Positions 62,163 through 64,000 of a stretch of DNA of 64,000 bases are shown here, in pieces (positions within the stretch are counted from its first letter, which is position 1; each line of letters opens with the position of its first letter). The position numbers and the translations under genes were made by a program. The notes below the pieces were generated by a model, which was not told the origin of the DNA, did not search any database, and was given only the letters and a program-made list of their open reading frames with translations. The DNA comes from Pandoraea faecigallinarum (GTDB lineage: Bacteria > Pseudomonadota > Gammaproteobacteria > Burkholderiales > Burkholderiaceae): NCBI RefSeq assembly GCF_001029105.3, contig NZ_CP011807.3, positions 2,852,001 through 2,916,000 on the forward strand, written 5' to 3'.

Positions 62163-63815
62163 TCACTTCAACTGATACGCCGGATCCATCAGCAACGCCT
62201 GCAAGAACGAGGCGCTGTTGACGCCCGGCGGTTGCGGCGCGGCGGGCGCAAGCGGCAAGACAGCTCGCTGCAATGCCTCGCGAGACGCCCCGTCCGGAAC
62301 ATCGACCGGACCCAACGCGTAAGGTTGCAGCCAGCGCGACAAGTCGAAACGTACGCCCGCCACGGTTCGCGGCATCGCCTGACCCGCACGAAGCGCCGTG
62401 CGCTGCACGCCGGAGCGTATTGGCGTCGAAGAAACGGACATCGCCGCCGACGGACCACCAGCGTTGGCGTTTTCCGTCGCGCGGAACATACGCTCGACGA
62501 ACTGCTTGCGTGCGAGCAAGGTCGTACTGTCGATCCACGCGTCGCCACCGGGCCACCCCTTTACATTGGGCGGACGAAACAGGTCCTGCCCCAATACGCG
62601 CATCTGCTGCGCGAGCATCTGCGGATCGTCGTACCCGATATCGAACTCGCGAACGGTGTCCGTCACGAACTCGGACGGGGATTTGATCAACGTGCCGCGG
62701 GCGCGCGCGTCCCAGAACGCCGGCGTGAGGAACAACGCGCGCATCGCCACGCGTATGTCGTAGCCGCTCGCGCGAAACGCGTCGGCAACGCGCTCCACCT
62801 GAGTGGGGTCGGGTGTCGGCGATACGAACTCGAGCCACAATTTGCCGACGATGAACCTCGCCGTCTCCGGGCGCGCCAGCAGGATGTCGAGCACCTGATC
62901 GCCATCGAAGTCGCCCGTCCGATTCAGCACGGTCTTCGTGCCGGTGTCATGCAGGTCGGCACGCCAGACATATGTCATCGTGCTCCGGTCGAGACTCCAG
63001 CCGGTGTAGGCGCGCGCGGCTTCCCGCACGTCCTGCTCGGTGTAATGCCCTTCGCCCAACGTAAACAATTCCATCACTTCCCGTGCGAAGTTTTCGTTCG
63101 GATGCCCTTTGCGGCTGCCCGCGCCATCCAGATAGATGAGCATCGCCGGATCTTTGGAGACGTCGTGCAGCATCGTGCCGAAGTTGCCGAGCGCGTTTGC
63201 GCGCAGTAATACGTTCTGCCGGTACAGCACGGTCGGCTCGCGCACTTTGTCGTCACTCGACACGAAATGGTTGTGCCAGAACATCGTCATGCGCTCGGTC
63301 AGCGGCGAGGGCGTCGTCGCCATTTCCTGTGCCCACCAGGCAGACAGCGCGCTCGCCATGCGGTTGCGCCGCTCGTTGAGTTCGCGTCGCTCGTCCGGCG
63401 TCATTCCCTTGAGTGCAGCGCCGTAAAGCGGCGGATCGGCAGCCCATGCGGGGGGCGGCGTCACGGCCGTGCGGCGTGCCTGCATCAGCAACTGGTCGAC
63501 GGCCTGCGCGCGGGTCAAGCCGACGAACGGCGCCAGTTCGCGCGCATCGGGCGCGTAGCCGGCGCGAGTGAGGAAATAACGGGCGTCGTCGGCGGTCAGT
63601 GGGCGCCTGGACGGATCGGCCGCCGACAGCGCAGCCCGTGACATCCTGGCATGGCCGGCTTGTCGAGCGTGCTGCTGCACGCGATTGGCATCCGGCGAAC
63701 GGGCTTCGGCAGCGCGGGCGCCGGGGACAACAAGCGAAGCGCTCAGCATAGCAACGAGCCAGAGCGCGGCACACGCGCCTGCCGCCCGCGTGGAAGCCGT
63801 CGTGCGACATGTCAT
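62163..63815 (-). CDS. DUF1800 exported protein
   Basis: A 550-residue protein with a signal peptide (AALWLVAMLSASLVVPGARA). DUF1800 blocks seen: ARYFLTRAGYAPDARELA, MTMFWHNHFVSSDDKV, DGAGSRKGHPNENFAREVMELFTLGEGHYTEQDV, PPNVKGWPGGDAWIDS. It is translated upstream of the DUF1501 gene, 89 bases apart, and both are probably one operon. Function unknown. Confidence 0.85.
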   Translation of the reverse strand: MTCRTTASTRAAGACAALWLVAMLSASLVVPGARAAEARSPDANRVQQHARQAGHARMSRAALSAADPSRRPLTADDARYFLTRAGYAPDARELAPFVGLTRAQAVDQLLMQARRTAVTPPPAWAADPPLYGAALKGMTPDERRELNERRNRMASALSAWWAQEMATTPSPLTERMTMFWHNHFVSSDDKVREPTVLYRQNVLLRANALGNFGTMLHDVSKDPAMLIYLDGAGSRKGHPNENFAREVMELFTLGEGHYTEQDVREAARAYTGWSLDRSTMTYVWRADLHDTGTKTVLNRTGDFDGDQVLDILLARPETARFIVGKLWLEFVSPTPDPTQVERVADAFRASGYDIRVAMRALFLTPAFWDARARGTLIKSPSEFVTDTVREFDIGYDDPQMLAQQMRVLGQDLFRPPNVKGWPGGDAWIDSTTLLARKQFVERMFRATENANAGGPSAAMSVSSTPIRSGVQRTALRAGQAMPRTVAGVRFDLSRWLQPYALGPVDVPDGASREALQRAVLPLAPAAPQPPGVNSASFLQALLMDPAYQLK

Positions 63816-63970
63816 CGACGCGGCTGTGGCGCCATCGTCCGGCGGTGTGATTTCGGCCGACGGGACCGAGCGCAGCGCAAACGGCGCTTCGCCCGCCGCC
63901 GGACATGTCGTCCTTCGGTTGCAGTCGTGCCTGGTGCGCCACTTGCCCCTGTCGCGAGCTTCGTCGACGC

Positions 63971-64000
63971 AAAAAAAGCCAGCGTCGGCTGAGGCTGGCG
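63971..64000 (-). terminator. Intrinsic terminator of a gene beyond the window
   Basis: GCCAGC / GCTGGC stem followed, on the minus strand, by seven T. It ends a minus-strand transcript entering from the right; that gene lies off the window. Confidence 0.7.

Overview
The window is a high-GC proteobacterial chromosome segment. The gene content (MinCDE, a two-gene cyanophycin synthetase locus with its ABC transporter and DUF1854 partner, RcnB-like protein, RdgC, orphan NuoA, DUF1800/DUF1501 pair) points to the Burkholderiales, most likely Pandoraea or a close relative in the Burkholderiaceae. The genus is inferred from gene content only.

Positions 1-36.2 kb are mostly ordinary chromosome: a DUF1571 protein (5' end off the window), minCDE, a small conserved gene whose terminator was hit by an IS1182-type element, a frameshifted SDR gene with a divergent LysR gene, rdgC, the cyanophycin locus (DUF1854 and ABC exporter facing two cphA genes), two paralogous proteins of unknown function, a LysR regulator divergent from an alpha/beta hydrolase and a complete RND efflux pump, an RcnB-like protein, an HPP/CBS membrane protein, a methionine aminopeptidase coupled to a ParD-like antitoxin gene, a guanidine-II riboswitch with sugE/gdx, an orphan nuoA and a secreted protein of unknown function.

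Positions 36.4-59.56 kb are a tandem array of two related filamentous-phage (inovirus) elements in the 3' end of a tRNA-Leu(UAG) gene. The left element is a remnant: the end of its replication gene, an AlpA-like ORF, a 1274-residue nuclease-STAND NTPase, and a tyrosine integrase broken by a 1-base frameshift. The right element looks complete: repressor with a palindromic operator, ssDNA-binding protein, small coat proteins, major coat protein, pIII-like, pVI-like, Zot/pI, secretin/pIV, HUH replication protein, AlpA-like ORF, HNH protein and intact integrase. Both elements carry unrelated cargo in the same place, between the AlpA-like ORF and the integrase. The right element also carries cargo next to its other attachment site: a GNAT-PIN-PUA-like protein overlapping an ASCH-domain gene, and a HEPN-type protein. 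These features suggest that the phage family carries anti-phage or competition genes in two accessory slots.

Positions 59.5-64 kb return to chromosome: tRNA-Leu, a squalene/phytoene synthase family gene, and a DUF1800-DUF1501 operon of exported proteins. All functional statements rest on reading motifs and comparing copies within the window; no database search was run.
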